Source: Nageia nagi (Eukaryota > Pinophyta). From it: a DNA stretch of 64,000 nt. The translations under genes were made by a program, and so were the position numbers. Below are positions 50,314 to 62,820 of this stretch, one piece after another. Location: contig JBITNC010000001.1 of the NCBI GenBank assembly GCA_050084985.1, forward strand, positions 25,048,001 through 25,112,000, written 5' to 3'. The notes under the pieces were generated by a model. It ran no database searches, was not told the origin of the DNA, and worked only from the letters and a program-made list of their open reading frames with translations. Each line of letters begins with the position of its first letter. The first letter of the stretch is position 1.

Positions 50314-50528
50314 TAAATAAACTTAACTTTACCAAGAGTGAACCAAGATGTCATAATAAATAAACTTGACTTTACCAAGAGTGAGCCAAGATGCCACAAT
50401 AAATCAACTTGACTTTACCAAGAGTGAACCAAGATGCCATAATAAATAAACTTGACTTTACCAAGAGTGAGTCAAGATGCCATAATAAATAAACTTAACT
50501 TTACCAAGAGTGAGCCAAGATGCCATAT
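50314..50528. repeat. Five tandem 43-bp repeats in element B
   Basis: The unit begins TAAATAAACTTGACTTTACC, continues AAGAGTGAGCCAAGATGCCA and ends TAA. Copies start at 50314, 50357, 50400, 50443 and 50486. Confidence 0.95.
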
Positions 50529-52506
50529 TAACTATACTACTAGTTAAGATGTATATAATAAAAAAAAATAGCATTCATTCAATAAAGATGTAATTTTCTA
50601 TCAAAGATTGCAATGTGGAGAAGGATGAATCTTTTTAACAATTCCAACATTCAAAAATCATGAAGAAGGTCAAAATTTTTTAACCACTTGAAGAATGTAG
50701 TTATGAAGAAGGAAAAATCTTTTTAACCACTCCATACACTACAAGAAGTAATGTGGTAAATAATCTATCGTCATGGATCTAACTTCTCAATATGAAAGTA
50801 AAATATGGCAAATAATACCTTATAAGTCATCACGAAGATGCCAAGCCAATACTTATAGTCACAACCCTTCTAAGGATGAAATAAGCATTACTTCACTCCT
50901 TTTTGAAGATAAATTTATCAATGAAGTCTTTTTTTGATGGACAATAAACATAAAGTCTCATAAAAAAATTACTTCTTAATAAAAAGATGCTTGGATTTTA
51001 TATTTTTACTAGCAATGTGGCATAATCCATCAACATGGATATTCTTCCAAAAATATGGAAGTATACTCATATTTTACTCCCTATTAAGGGTAACTTCATA
51101 AAAAATTGAAGCATATTAAAAAAAACTACACATGTAGAGGGGCATATACATTTTTCAAAGGTACTTGTACACTTCCTTTTCAAAGTAAGATTAATATTGC
51201 ATTATTAATATCCTCAATAAGGCTTGTGAAAAAAGTTTAAAATTTTTTCACTCCAACAAATATATTAATCAAAGTGCACAAGAAAAAAATTTAAAGATTA
51301 ATGCACAACAATTCCAATGTTGAATAAGTTTACAAACTCTATTTCAACAAGAATGTGTGTACACAAAAAAAATTCCATTCAACTAGAATAAAAATAATGT
51401 GCATAATTAATAAGAATAGTAATGTTTCAAGAAAGCTTACATAAACTTTTACTTCAAATAATGTGCATAACATTATTATTTTAGAAGTTTAAAAAATTTC
51501 ATATTAACCATTGATATAACAAATGTCAATTCATAGTTCAATGCACATAATAAATTTTTATGCAATATAAATTACTCTTAATTTGCAACCAAACGATAGT
51601 GCATAAAAATTAAACAAATTTTCATAATGCATATCCACAAGTTTTCATTTTTACATTGTGCAAATTTAATTATTAATATATTGGACATTATCAATTAATG
51701 TTATCAATTAAATTGATTTGATATGTCCAACATTAAAAGAAATTGCAATACTTGCAAAAAATGATTACACAATAATAGTTGCAATTAATTGCTTTGTAAA
51801 TTAACTTTGATCATTTTTCTTTAAAAAAATACCAAACAAGGCATATGATTTGCAAATTATCATAGTATTTTATCTTAAAAGTTTATCCAAAAACTTTAAG
51901 AAAATATTTTGATACTTATCAAATACTATATTTGCAACATTATTATTTAAAAAGCTATTAAAGATATTAAAAAATAGATTAAAGTTATATTTTTCATATA
52001 GGATTTACTTTAAAGAAAAATTAGGAAAGATTGCATTCCTTTTCATGAAATGGGAAAACAAAATTTTGCACATGGTAAGTTTAACCAACTAGTGTCATTT
52101 GTATTTAAATACTTTACCAAAAAATTAAAAATTGATGTTAACTCTTACTACCACATGGCAAAAATCGATAAATATAAAATAATTCAATAGGAATGTTTAC
52201 TTTTTAGAAAACCATATCCCATTTACTTTTTTTAGAAAAATCCATATCCCATGTGCTAAAAAAATGGGTAACATGCCTCTTTTTAAAAAAGTTTTCCCTT
52301 TTTAAAATCTTTTACTTTTCTTTTTTTAAAAAAACTTCTCTCTTTTGTTGTTGTTTTTCTTAAAAGGATTCTCGCTGATATTATATTAGAGAAAATAAAA
52401 GGTTAGTGCAAACTTATCATGCACTTGAATTGCTTTCTTTAAAAAAAAAATTTAAAAACTTTCTTTTTTAAAAAACTTCTCCCTTATTTTTTAATAGATT
52501 GTGCTT

Positions 52507-52629
52507 GCATGCAATAATGCATGATTTTTTTTTATGCATGCAATAATGCATGCTTTTTTATTTTTTCTTTTCTCATGCATGCAATAATGCATGCTTCTTT
52601 TTTTTTTTCATGCATGCAATAATGCATGT
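52507..52629. repeat. Four copies of a TGCATGCAATAATGCATG motif
   Basis: The near-palindromic 18-mer recurs four times separated by T-rich spacers of 10-20 bp; each copy contains CATGCA-type (RY-like) strings. Confidence 0.9.
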
Positions 52630-53222
52630 TTTTTTTTATAAATTGCAATTACAAAAAAAATTGCAACTAAAAAAATAAGACTTTTTTTATTTTTTAAAAA
52701 TAGATTTTGCATGGAACCAAATTGCATGCAACCAGATTTGGTATGCAACCAAATTTTGCATGCATAAAATCATGCATGCACATTAATTTTTACAAACTTA
52801 TTGTAAAACAAATTATGCAATAGCATTATAGCAGTGTTGTAAAAACAAAAAAATTGTAAGACTTTTAACTTTTTAAATATTAAATAGAAACTTGCAATTT
52901 TAAGCTTTAACAACTCATTTTAAGTAAATTTATTCAAAATTTGCATATTATTACTACACATTAAGCAATTTTATTGAAAAATTGCAACTAACAAATTGTT
53001 AGAAAAAAAATAATGCATAGTAAAAATTGAACTAACATGTTCTTTAATCAAATTTTGCTAGACTTAAGCTCATCATCAAGATACCAACAAAAAGGTTAGT
53101 GATTAAAGCAAAAATTGATAATAATAAGTAAATTATACCTTCAGACTCTTTTACCTCAACACTTGATGGAGAGATAAGAGGAATGGACTTTCAAGGTTGT
53201 TGAAACAGAGACTCCAAGAATG

Positions 53223-53234
53223 GCTCTGATACCA
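53223..53234 (-). other. Primer-binding site of element B
   Basis: GCTCTGATACCA on plus, the exact complement of the canonical site, two bases left of the 5' LTR. Confidence 0.93.
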
Positions 53235-53236
53235 CT

Positions 53237-53531
53237 TGATGGAATTGAAATATTCCATATAACTAAGATCTCCTTGGAGTTTTTTCAATAAGAATATGCC
53301 ATTCATCCATATAGCAAAGGTAAGAAACAATCACACAAAAGATAATGCATGATGTATAATGGTTTTTCTATATCTTGGGAGTACATCCACTTTGAACCAT
53401 CATTCTATTACTTTCTTAGAAGATAACTCTTCTACAAATTCTCAAGATAAGCATTACCATGCTTGATCAAGTTTTATCAAGTTACATAATGAGAGGAGTA
53501 CCTCTTTATTTATAAGAACTAACCCATCTTT
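53237..53531 (-). repeat. 5' LTR of element B, left part
   Basis: Matches 49080-49376 of the 3' LTR with an 11-bp insertion. It is interrupted by C at 53532, and the rest is at 62142-62342. Confidence 0.92.
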
Positions 53532-54030
53532 TAAGAGAATTGAACTATAACAAGAACAACTCTAAACTACCAAGATCACATGAAAGCTCTCAATTCACAT
53601 CTAATTAACACACAAAGCAATCTCACAAAGATAACATAAGATGTAAGTGGTTCCTCCAATTAAGAGTACATCCACTAACTAGATATCTTTTTTAACAAAT
53701 ATGAACTCTTACAATCCTTCTACTCTTTTCTCCTAACCACTATCCTATAACATAACTTTACTTCACACAATTGGTGTGTGATAACAAAGAGGGATCCTTC
53801 TATTTATAAGCAAAAATCCCTCTTTAGATCACCCTTTTATTCAATATACAAAAGCATGGCATGCACATCTTTTTACCCAATGGGCATGCTCATGACATGG
53901 AGTGTAAGATAACTTACATTATCATATTCACTTAAATAATTAAGGTATCAAATGATACCCTTAAGTAGTAGTGAACTTACATAGAAGATTATTACAAAAC
54001 CTTTACAATAATGCATTATACATTCCAACA
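53532..54030 (-). repeat. 3' LTR of element C
   Basis: Ends TA (mutated TG)...CCAACA on plus. Paired with 61642-62141. Confidence 0.94.
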
Positions 54031-54480
54031 CTCCCTTTTAATGCAATATTGGAATAGAAAGAATAAGAGAGAAGAGAGAGAAAAAGTAAGAGAGTTCTCC
54101 TTCAAATAGATACAACAGAGATGAGAACTTTTTACATATTTATGAAGTAAGAAAGATCTAGTTTGAGACTCACTACTTTGCCAAATACAATCATAACCAT
54201 AATCAATTTCAATGTACATGAAGTAGTCATCCAACTGGAAGTCATGAAGAGTCTCCAAAAGCCTGAATACTTAAGGTAAGTAACTTGTAATCTCAAAGAA
54301 ACTTGCAAGTCATAAATAGCTCAAATAACAAGATCAGTTAGATGCAACATATTCATCTCAACAAGGATAGATGAATCACACAAATGCCATCATGAAATGA
54401 TCAATGGTGCACTATAAGTCATCACAAAGATGCCATGCCAAAAACTTATAATCATCTATTGTATATAAAAAATATGTTGA

Positions 54481-54830
54481 TTATCATTACAAAATAAAGC
54501 ATACACATATGAATTTCTTATATATGGATAACTGAATAGTGCCAAAAGACACATAAGAGTCCTTTATACATGGATAATTGAACAATGCTAGATTGACCAA
54601 AATAGAACATGCACATATGAGTTCTTTACATATGGATAATTGAATAGTGTTAAAAGACACATAAGAGTTCCTCCAACATGAATAACTAAATAGTGATAGA
54701 TTGATCAAAATAGAACATGCACATATGAGTTCTTCACATATAGATAATTGAATAATGCCAAAAGATACATAAGAGTTCCTCACACATAGATAAATGAACA
54801 ATGCTAGATTAGCTAATATTTTACTTAAAA
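54481..54830 (-). repeat. ~108-bp tandem repeats in the 3' UTR of C
   Basis: About three units, each containing CATGCACATATGAGTTCTT, GGATAATTGAATAGTG and AAAAGACACATAAGAGT. The 104-codon minus ORF here (54801-54487) is only the translated repeat. Shorter degenerate versions occur in D (46490-46700). Confidence 0.88.
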
Positions 54831-54959
54831 AATTTATACAATAAGTTCCTCATGTAGAGCAAACTTATCACAAAGGTGTACAATAAAATCAACACTATAC
54901 AATATAAAACCCTCATAGAGGTGAAGTTATCATCACAAACATGAATTCAACATAAGAAT

Positions 54960-57900
54960 TCAAATTTCACTTCCCTTTAAGGGCAACCTCACCATCCCAA
55001 TAACATCTTTAAGCTTACAAAATTAAGCTTTTAGGAGGCTCTTAGTGAATAAATCAATGAAGTTTAAGGTGGATGGAAAATACTCCAAATGTATGATACC
55101 ATCAAGGACCTTCTCCCTGATAAAATGGGTATGGATTTCCACATATTTTATTCTCTAATGGAATATAATATTTTTAGATAAAAAAATAGTTGATTGATTA
55201 TCTAAAAAAATCAAAGATGAGCCACTTTGCTCATACTTAATTTCTTTTAGAAGATACTTTAGCCAAATAGCTTCTTGGATTACAATAGATATGGCTTGGT
55301 ATTCAACTTCTATGGTGGAAAGAGAAACAGTAGGCTATTTTTTAGAAGCCTAAGAGATAACACCTAAACTAATGCTAAACATATATGTAGAGTTTGATTT
55401 TCTATCATCTCTATATCTTCCATAGTTAGAATCTAAGAATTCAAAGAGAATAAATGAGAGCAACTTATAATACTTGAGAGCAAGATATTTAGTCCTTACA
55501 ACATACCTCAAAAATTGCTTAATAGCATTGAGTTGCTCAACATAAAGTTATTGTATGAATCATGCTATCAGATTCACTGCAAAGGTAATATCTAGTTTGA
55601 ATATAGTCAAATACAAAAGATTACTAATTAATTACCTGTAAGCTGTAGCATTAACCAATTGAGAGTTGGTGCTTAGAAAAATAGTGATTCTAGAAGAGAC
55701 TAGGATTGTAGCATATCTATACTTTTCTATTCTTAATTTCTGTAAGATATCTGATATATACTTAGATTGATTAAGGTAATTACAATCTTTGTATTGATAT
55801 ATTTGCATTCCAATATAGTAATGCAAGAGACCAAGATCAATCATTTCAAATGTTACCTTAAGTTTGGATATGCACTCTTGAATGATTTTATCATTATTCT
55901 CAGTAATCAAAAGATCATCCATATAAAGGAGAATTAAGACCACATCTTTTCTTTGATTAAGCATATATAGATCAGAGTAAAAAAACACTTAGAGAATCTA
56001 ATATCTATAAAGTACCCTAAAATCTTTCTAGACCAGACTCTAGGTGCTTGCTTAAGTTCATATAATGACTTCTTTAGCTTGCATACAAATAACTCTTTAT
56101 CTTTTATAATAAACCCTTCTAATTGATTTATGAAGATTTTCACATCTAAGTCACCATTAAGAAATGCACTCTTAACATCAAGTTGAAAAACTTTCCATCT
56201 TTGAGCTGTAGAAAGAGTAAAGATAATCTTGACAGTAGGCATCTTTACCAAGAGAGTAAAAGTTTTCTCATAATCTACATCGTATTTTTGAGCAAAACCT
56301 TTGGCTACTAACCTTACCTTGTATTTTTCGATATCTTTAATTGAATTGAACTTGACCTTATAGATCCATTTATTACTAATCACGTTCTTCTCATTCGGAT
56401 AAGGAACTAAGTCTTAAGTTTTATTTTTTATAAGTGCCTCATACTCCACTTTCATGGCTTCCATCTAGTACTTATGCTTTGAAACTTTTTTGAAGGTTGA
56501 GGGCTCATGCTTGTTGTTAATATTGAAAAATAAATATTTATTCAAAGTCATGCTCCTTGTTACCCTTTATGTTGAAAAATTTTATTCTTGAGGTGACTTG
56601 TTTACATTAATATCTAACCAACTAGGTGTAACTGAAGAGTCTTTTAGATCATTAACATCTTCATTCGAAGTAGATTCTATAGGAAGTTCATTGAACTTTA
56701 CATCCCTTGAAATAAACATGACTTTGTAAAATGGAAAGAAGAGCTTGTAGCCTCTATGTTAACTATCATAACCCATAAAGATGCATTTTTCAGCTTTTTT
56801 ATCCAACTTCTTTTTCTCAAAAATAATGTAGGAGAATGCTTCACAACCAAACACTCTAAGGTGAGAAATGTTAGGTTTTCTTCTTAATCATGCTTCAAAA
56901 AGAGTCTTACTCTGAACAACTTTTATGGGACACCTATTCAAGGTGTAAATAGTAGTGCCCATAGTTTTACCCTATAAAAATTTAAGAAGATTACCCAAAA
57001 TACATCTAGCCATCTCTATAATTATTCTATTTTTTCTTTCAATAACATTGTTCTGCTGAAGAGTGTATGAAATTGTAAACTACCTCTTGATTCCATACTT
57101 AGCACAATAGTCATTAAACTCATTACTGTTATATTTTCTTCTATTATCTAATCTCAACATCTTAATTTTAAGATTAGTTTAATTCTCAATAAAAGCCTTA
57201 AAAACTTTAAAACTGTCAAAGGTTTGATCTTTGTACTCAAGTAGATACCCAAAGGTCATTCTACTACAATCATCAATGAAGGTCAAGACTTAAGATGCTC
57301 CTCTAAGCAACTTAGTCTAAAATAGACCCATCAAATTTGAATGCACAAGTTAAAGAGGTTGAGATGCTCTTGTTACCTTATCTTTTTTAAATTTTTATCT
57401 ATGCATCTTGCTAAGAATGCACTTCTTGCACAAACCAATTGAAAGAAAAATTGAAGGCAAATCTTTCACAAGTTCTTGGTATTTCATGATTTGAATACTC
57501 TTATGGTTAAGGTGCCCTAGATGATGGTGCCAAAGATTGTCTCTAAAACACACACTAGAATCAAGATAAAATTTAGATGGAATTTGATCCATAATATAAA
57601 GATTATCTTTCATAAATCTTTTAATCAAAGTGGTAAGTCCTTTCTTAATGCACCAAGATTGAGAGTCAAACTCAAAAAATTACCCTTTTCTAGCAACTTG
57701 GATTACTGAGAGAAGGTTCATCCTTAACTTAAGAACATAGAGAATATTTTCAAAAACTTTTTCGTGAATCCACACACTTCTAATTTTTTGAACTTTAAGG
57801 GTAGAGTTATCACCTATCATAACTACATCTTTTTTATACTTATGAAAGTTCTCAAATTTTTTTTTTCAAAGCATAGGTGATTAGTGCAACAAGAATTAAC

Positions 57901-58931
57901 AATTCAATTAGATAAAAAAGAGCGAGACATGAAGTAGAGCATCGTAATAAAATTAGCATGAATATTCTTTTTTTGGTAGTTTTTTACATTTTCATTACCT
58001 TTGAACTTTTTCTCTCTTTTTTTTGTAGTAATTAACTTCTTTGTGACTTTGGATGCCACAATAGTTACAATTACCATCAAATTTTTCTTAGGATAAGGAA
58101 TGTTTGCTTTACCTTTTATATTTATTTTCCTAAAGTTTTTGTTGTTACCATTATTCCTACTATTGTTGTTGTTGATCTTATTGTTACTGTTGTTGTCATT
58201 ATTCCTACTGCTGATATAGCCATTGCCTCTTTTCTCAAATCTTTTGAAGGAAGAAGGATAAGATTTTTTTTGATAGTTGAACTTCTTATTGAAAGGAGTT
58301 TTGGTTGCTCCAAGAGCAATATTATTATCTTTAAGAGAAAAAATCAACACCTTATTGTTAAGAGTTTCTTCATGCTCCAATAGATGCCTAGAAAGGTTCT
58401 CAAGGGAGAAGATTTCTTCTTCATCATCAAGCTTTGTTTCCATAATCATTACAAAGTTTTTGAACTTTGAAAAAAGGCTTTGAAGAATGATGAAGATCAT
58501 GAACTCATCATTGATCCAATTGCATCCATAAGTAATAAGTTAGATTCTTAGGTTAATAATTTTATTTAAGTAAATAGCCACATTTTCATCTTTCCCTTGA
58601 CGAAATTGAAGCAATTTTTAGAGAATGGTAAACCTTTTTGAAAATTTGAACCAAGGTAGATTTGCTTAAGCTTATCCCAATCTTTTTTTGCGAAGGTTAA
58701 AAAAAAAATCATCAAGAGCACATCATCTAAAACTATACATTAAATCATGGAGGTTGCTAACTAATTTTTTTTATTGTAAGCTTTTAGTGTCTTCTCATCT
58801 GTAAGAGGTACAAGGTTCTCATTCATTGTTTGCCAAAGTTTTCTTACCTACAATTCAACTCTTATCCATGGTTTCCAAATCTTAAAGTTAGAACCATCAA
58901 GAATGTGTTTAGGTAAAAAAGATTCTTCCAT
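54960..58931 (-). pseudogene. Copia gag-pol of element C (multiple stops and frameshifts)
   Basis: Starts at ATG 58931 with MEESFLPKHILDGSNF, paralleling A. Gag (58500-57904) has an Asn/Ser/Gly-rich linker. The zinc knuckle (about 58075-58030) again ends in Tyr instead of Cys and lies in a shifted frame. GAG-pre-integrase (57628-57395) has WHHHLGHLNHKSIQ and CKKCILSKM. Integrase (about 57300-56750) is broken. RT (56383-55934 and 55988-55632) has KARLVAKGFAQ-like sequence, FQLDVKSAFLNGDLD and YMDDLLIT (catalytic YMDD). RNase H (about 55600-54960) is broken. TGA occurs at the same codon as 11498 in A. Confidence 0.9.
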
Positions 58932-61627
58932 TTGCTACATAAGAATATGAAATAATAAGTATGTGGTTCAATAAACAACATTAAATTTTAAGTTTTAACT
59001 AAGTAAATAATACATGTTTTAATTAACACTAGAGATATGTTTGATTTAATTCATAAGTGCAAATGTTTTACAACTCAAATAATAATCCATGTACCCAAAT
59101 ACATTTTTTCATCTCAAGAACCGTAGATGTAGAGTGACATTGTTAAGACATATTTTTTTATCTAAAAATTAGACTTTCACTTAGATGCCCACATAAGAGG
59201 AGCCTAAGTACTACCAATCTTTAACCAATTCACCTTGGTTAATTTTATACTTTCTCACAAGGAGAAGTACCTACTATTTTTCAAAGTTATGAAATTTATT
59301 GGATCAACTAAATTATTTATCTTGATTAGGTTTCAAATGGTCCTTTTTAGTTATCAGGATAATCCCTAAATGGACATGCGGATATGTGGTATCACTACAT
59401 GCATACCTGTCCACTTATTGGAGTTATGTCCATACCAACAAAGGGCTTAGGGGCAATTGAGAAGTACAAACTTTTTACTATTTGGATCATTGGACTTAAA
59501 GGCTCCAATTTACCTGTCCTCATCACATGGCTCCTCAAACAAGTCATATTGCAGAATGTATGTGTAAATATGTTCATTTTAAGAGGTTGTTTATATCAAT
59601 GTTTGCATTTTTATTTGCATAAGCAAATAAAGCAAAAATGAAACATGAAGTAAGGAGCATAAATAAAATATCATCCATTCAATTTGAAACCTAAGTGTCT
59701 AATGGCTTTTGTTTACCAACCCTTAAAGGATATCTTTACATCATCCCTTATTTTGCACAAGTCCATTCCATACCTTGCATAAAGATAAATACTCAACATA
59801 CATTTTTAAGTCATAAGCATGCATCTTAAAAAATTAAGTCCTAAGCATTAACTTAAAAAATTTAAGTCCTTGAGCATGCATTAAAAAAAATTTAAGCTCT
59901 AAGCATTAAAAAAATGCATCATTCACATAGTTTAAAAAATTTTAAGTAAGCATGCATTATTAAAAAAATCTAAGTATCCAACTTAAAAATTAAGTTCTTA
60001 AGCATGCATCACCCAAAAAAAATTAAGTTCTATGCATGTATCATTAAGAAGGAGCATACCTCATCCTTTTAATTTGCATATGTTCATTTTTTAAAAAAAT
60101 GATAAATACTTAGCATGTATGAGAGACATCTAGGTTTATAAGCATAAAAAATTAAAGGTTAAGTAAAAAAAAAACCATAAATATTTCTCACCTTTTTACT
60201 TAAAAAAATCTCTTTAATGCTAATATCAACAAAGTAATACTTATCTCTAAAATTATTCAATTTTAAAACATGAATCTTCATAATTACTTATGTTTACCTT
60301 CCAAAGTTAAGTCTAAAAAAAAATGAGTGAGCATTTAAGTTGCCTATTAACTTTCTCTAGTTAAGCAAGTAAGCATTTAATAGGTCATTATGCTCTTACT
60401 AATACTTAAGAGAAAAATTCAAATATAATCAATGCATTTTTATCCAAGCACTCCAAGTAATCCTTAAAGAATACTCTAAGTCAGATTTTAGGTATAATTG
60501 AGTGTTTTGGAAGAAAAAAATAAATGCTCTTAAAAAAAATGATGATGACCTCTCTTTCCTCTTACCAAAGAGTATACATTGCTGAGAATGCATTAAAAGG
60601 AGATGCATTTAATTAAGGTAAAAAGAATGCTCAAGCAAAGAAAAGAAAAGGGGGCCTAGGCTACATGCAAGAAGAGGGGTCATGCAAGTAGGGAGAGAGG
60701 GTAGAGTTCAATGAGGAAAGATGTGAGGGCCTAAGTGGGCTGCAAGGTCCCTCAAGGTCCAAAAAAATTTGCTCAAGGTGAAGAGCTAGGAGGGCAAAGT
60801 GAGGGGTGAAGCAAGGTCATGAGGGGCTGTTGGGTGGCAGAGACTGGTGGTTGAGATTGCAAACACCATAGGGCTACGAGAAGGGAGAGAAGGGGATGCA
60901 CGGAGGAAGGAATTAATCATAAGGAGAAGAAGTAAGCCATATCTTGGTGAGATGTTACGGCCAGGCCAAAGGCATGCAACTGACAAGGGTGGAGTGGTTG
61001 CCATTTTTTTTGAAATAATCTCCTTCTTTAATGAAAAAAATTCCTCCCTTGTAAAATAAAATTTTTGCATAATGTTTTTAAAATAATACAATAAAACAAC
61101 TTGAAGTTTTCTTATTTATTTTTATGTAATTATTTTTGTAAATTTTTATACATAAAAATATAAACATGTATATTTTTGAAAGAGAAACTTCAAATTAAAT
61201 TTGTAATTTTTTTGTATACAAACATTTTAGATATATATATATATATAATTTTGAAAGAGAAATATACAAATGTGAGAAATTTCAAATTAAAGATATGCAA
61301 AAAAAAATTATAGCAATATATTAATCATTTTTTTGTAAAAAACAAATTGCAACTAACATGAAAGATGTTAGTACAAGCAAAAACAATTGCATAACAATAT
61401 ATTGCTATTTTTATGGTAATTTGTAAAAAAAAATGAACTAACATGGTATCATACCATACCACAACAAAAATGTTAGTATCATAATGAAGTAATCCAAAAA
61501 ATAACCAAGGAAGGAATTTATACCTTCTCTTAAATTTACCTCAACAAGACCTTAAAGTTAAAGGAAGAAGACCTCCAAGTTGAATGAAGAAGATATCCAA
61601 GTTGTAGAAGAAGAGCCTCAACACCAA
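58932..61627 (-). other. 2.7-kb untranslated leader of element C
   Basis: The part nearest gag (59175-60500) aligns with the leader of A, including the conserved block at 59175-59545. A GC-richer purine-rich patch (60630-61000) has no counterpart in A. The 101-codon minus ORF there (61091-60786) matches nothing I know. Confidence 0.75.
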
Positions 61628-61639
61628 GCTCTGATACCA
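61628..61639 (-). other. Primer-binding site of element C
   Basis: GCTCTGATACCA on plus, complement of the canonical site, two bases left of the 5' LTR. Confidence 0.93.
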
Positions 61640-61641
61640 AA

Positions 61642-62141
61642 TGAGAGAATTGAACTATAACAAAAAAAACTCTAAACTATCAAGATCACATGAAAGCTCT
61701 TAATTCACATCTAACTAACACACAAAGCAATCTCACAAAGATAACACAAGATGTAAGTGGTTCCTCCAACTAAGAGTACATCCACTAACTAGATCTCTCT
61801 TCTTAACAAATATGAACTCTTACAATCCTCCTACTCTTTTCTCCTAACCACTATCCTATAGTACAACTTTACTCTACACAATTGGTGTGTGATCACAAAG
61901 AGGGAGCCTTCTATTTATAGGCTAAAATCCCTCTTTGGATCACCCTTTTATCCAATGTGCAAAAGCATGGCATGCACATCCTTTTACCCAAGGGGCATGC
62001 TCATGAAATGGAGTGTAGGACAAGTTACATTATCATATTCACTTAAATACTTAAAGTATAAAATGATACCCTTAAGTATTAGTGAACTTACATAGAAGAT
62101 TATTACAAAACCTTTACAATAATGCATTATACATTCCAACA
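61642..62141 (-). repeat. 5' LTR of element C
   Basis: 500 bp, TGAGAG...CCAACA on plus. TTCTATTTATAGG (61909-61921) contains a TATA-like box on the minus strand. Confidence 0.94.
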
Positions 62142-62342
62142 CCCTTTAATCTTTCTTTTACCCAAGGGTAAGGTTAAAGGTATTTCTATATTTATCCTCT
62201 TTCTATATTTATTCTTATTTATATTTTTATTCCTCTTAATGCTTTAAGGTATTTAAAGATACTTTAAACATTAAGTGAATTTGCATTAAAAAGAAATATT
62301 ACATAATAAATATTACACAATATTACATTACAATTTCCAACA
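62142..62342 (-). repeat. 5' LTR of element B, right part
   Basis: Continues the LTR interrupted at 53531 and matches 49372-49559. It ends CCAACA, followed by the target duplicate CAAAA. Confidence 0.93.
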
Positions 62343-62820
62343 CAAAAGTCATCAATGAAGTTTAAAATATAAGATTCTCCTCAAAGTAATTTATTCTAAA
62401 ATATACCCATCAAATATGAATACATAAGTTGAATAAGTTGGGTTTCCCTTATTGCCTTATCTTTTTCAAATCTTTATCTATTCATCTTTCCTAGGATGTA
62501 CTTCTCACATAGACCAATTATGGGTGATATCGAAGGTAAACCTTTCACAAGTTCTTCATCTTTCATGACTTGAATGATTTTATGGTTAAGATGTCATAAA
62601 CATTGGTTCTAAAGATTTCTCCTAGAGCATACATTCATAGAAAGGCACATCTTTGTTGGAACTTGATCCACAATGTAGAGATCATATTTCTATGATTCTT
62701 TCACCAAAGTGGCAAGTCCCTTCTTAATGCACCAAGAGTGTGAGTTGAATTTGAATAAGTATCCTTTTCTTGCAATTTGAGTTACATAAAGTAGGTTCAT
62801 ACTTTGCTTAGGCACATAGA
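62343..62820 (-). pseudogene. Element D pol: protease end, GAG-pre-integrase, integrase start
   Basis: Minus-strand translation gives MNLLYVTQIARKGYLF and KKGLATLV (end of the protease region), DLYIVDQVPTKM, HLNHKIIQVMKDEELVKGLP and a degraded zinc-binding C-x2-Y-ILGKMNR, then ILNFIDDF, which continues at 49074. It confirms that D was split by B. Confidence 0.88.

Larger units (their letters stand above)
49560..53222 (-). other. Non-coding interior of element B
   Basis: Extremely AT-rich. It contains five 43-bp tandem repeats (50314-50528), a stretch of poly-A/T runs (52200-52700) and four CATGCATGCAATAATGCATG-type repeats (52507-52629). No coding signal. Confidence 0.85.
53532..62141 (-). 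mobile_element. Element C: full-length Ty1-copia retrotransposon nested in the LTR of B
   Basis: LTRs 53532-54030 (499 bp) and 61642-62141 (500 bp); about 36 mismatches counted by eye (7%). Primer-binding site at 61628-61639 (GCTCTGATACCA on plus); polypurine tract at 54031-54041. Gag-pol runs 58931-54960 with frameshifts and stops. The flanking 5-mers TCTTT and CCCTT align to the same LTR position of B and differ by two transitions, consistent with a decayed target duplication. It shares leader and 3' UTR architecture with element A. Confidence 0.94.
49080..62342 (-). mobile_element. Element B: non-coding LTR element (LARD-like) nested in D
   Basis: LTRs at 49080-49559 and 53237-53531 plus 62142-62342 (the latter split by element C). 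A perfect target duplication, CAAAA, lies at 49075-49079 and 62343-62347. The primer-binding site, GCTCTGATACCA on plus (53223-53234), gives the minus orientation. The internal 3.7 kb has no ORF above about 60 codons on either strand and no retroelement motif. Hence it is a large non-autonomous derivative. Its LTR ends and 3' UTR sequence (about 49800-49900) resemble those of C and D, the likely suppliers of enzymes. Hand-counted LTR divergence is about 9-10%. Confidence 0.9.

Noticed and set aside
50314-50528. Regular 43-bp repeats considered as a CRISPR array
   Set aside because: Units are contiguous without unique spacers and lie inside a plant LTR element; plain tandem repeats.
54487-54801. 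104-codon minus-strand ORF
   Set aside because: Translation of the ~108-bp repeats in the 3' UTR of element C.
60786-61091. 101-codon minus-strand ORF in the leader of element C
   Set aside because: No motif recognised, no counterpart in A; probably chance in a GC-richer patch.
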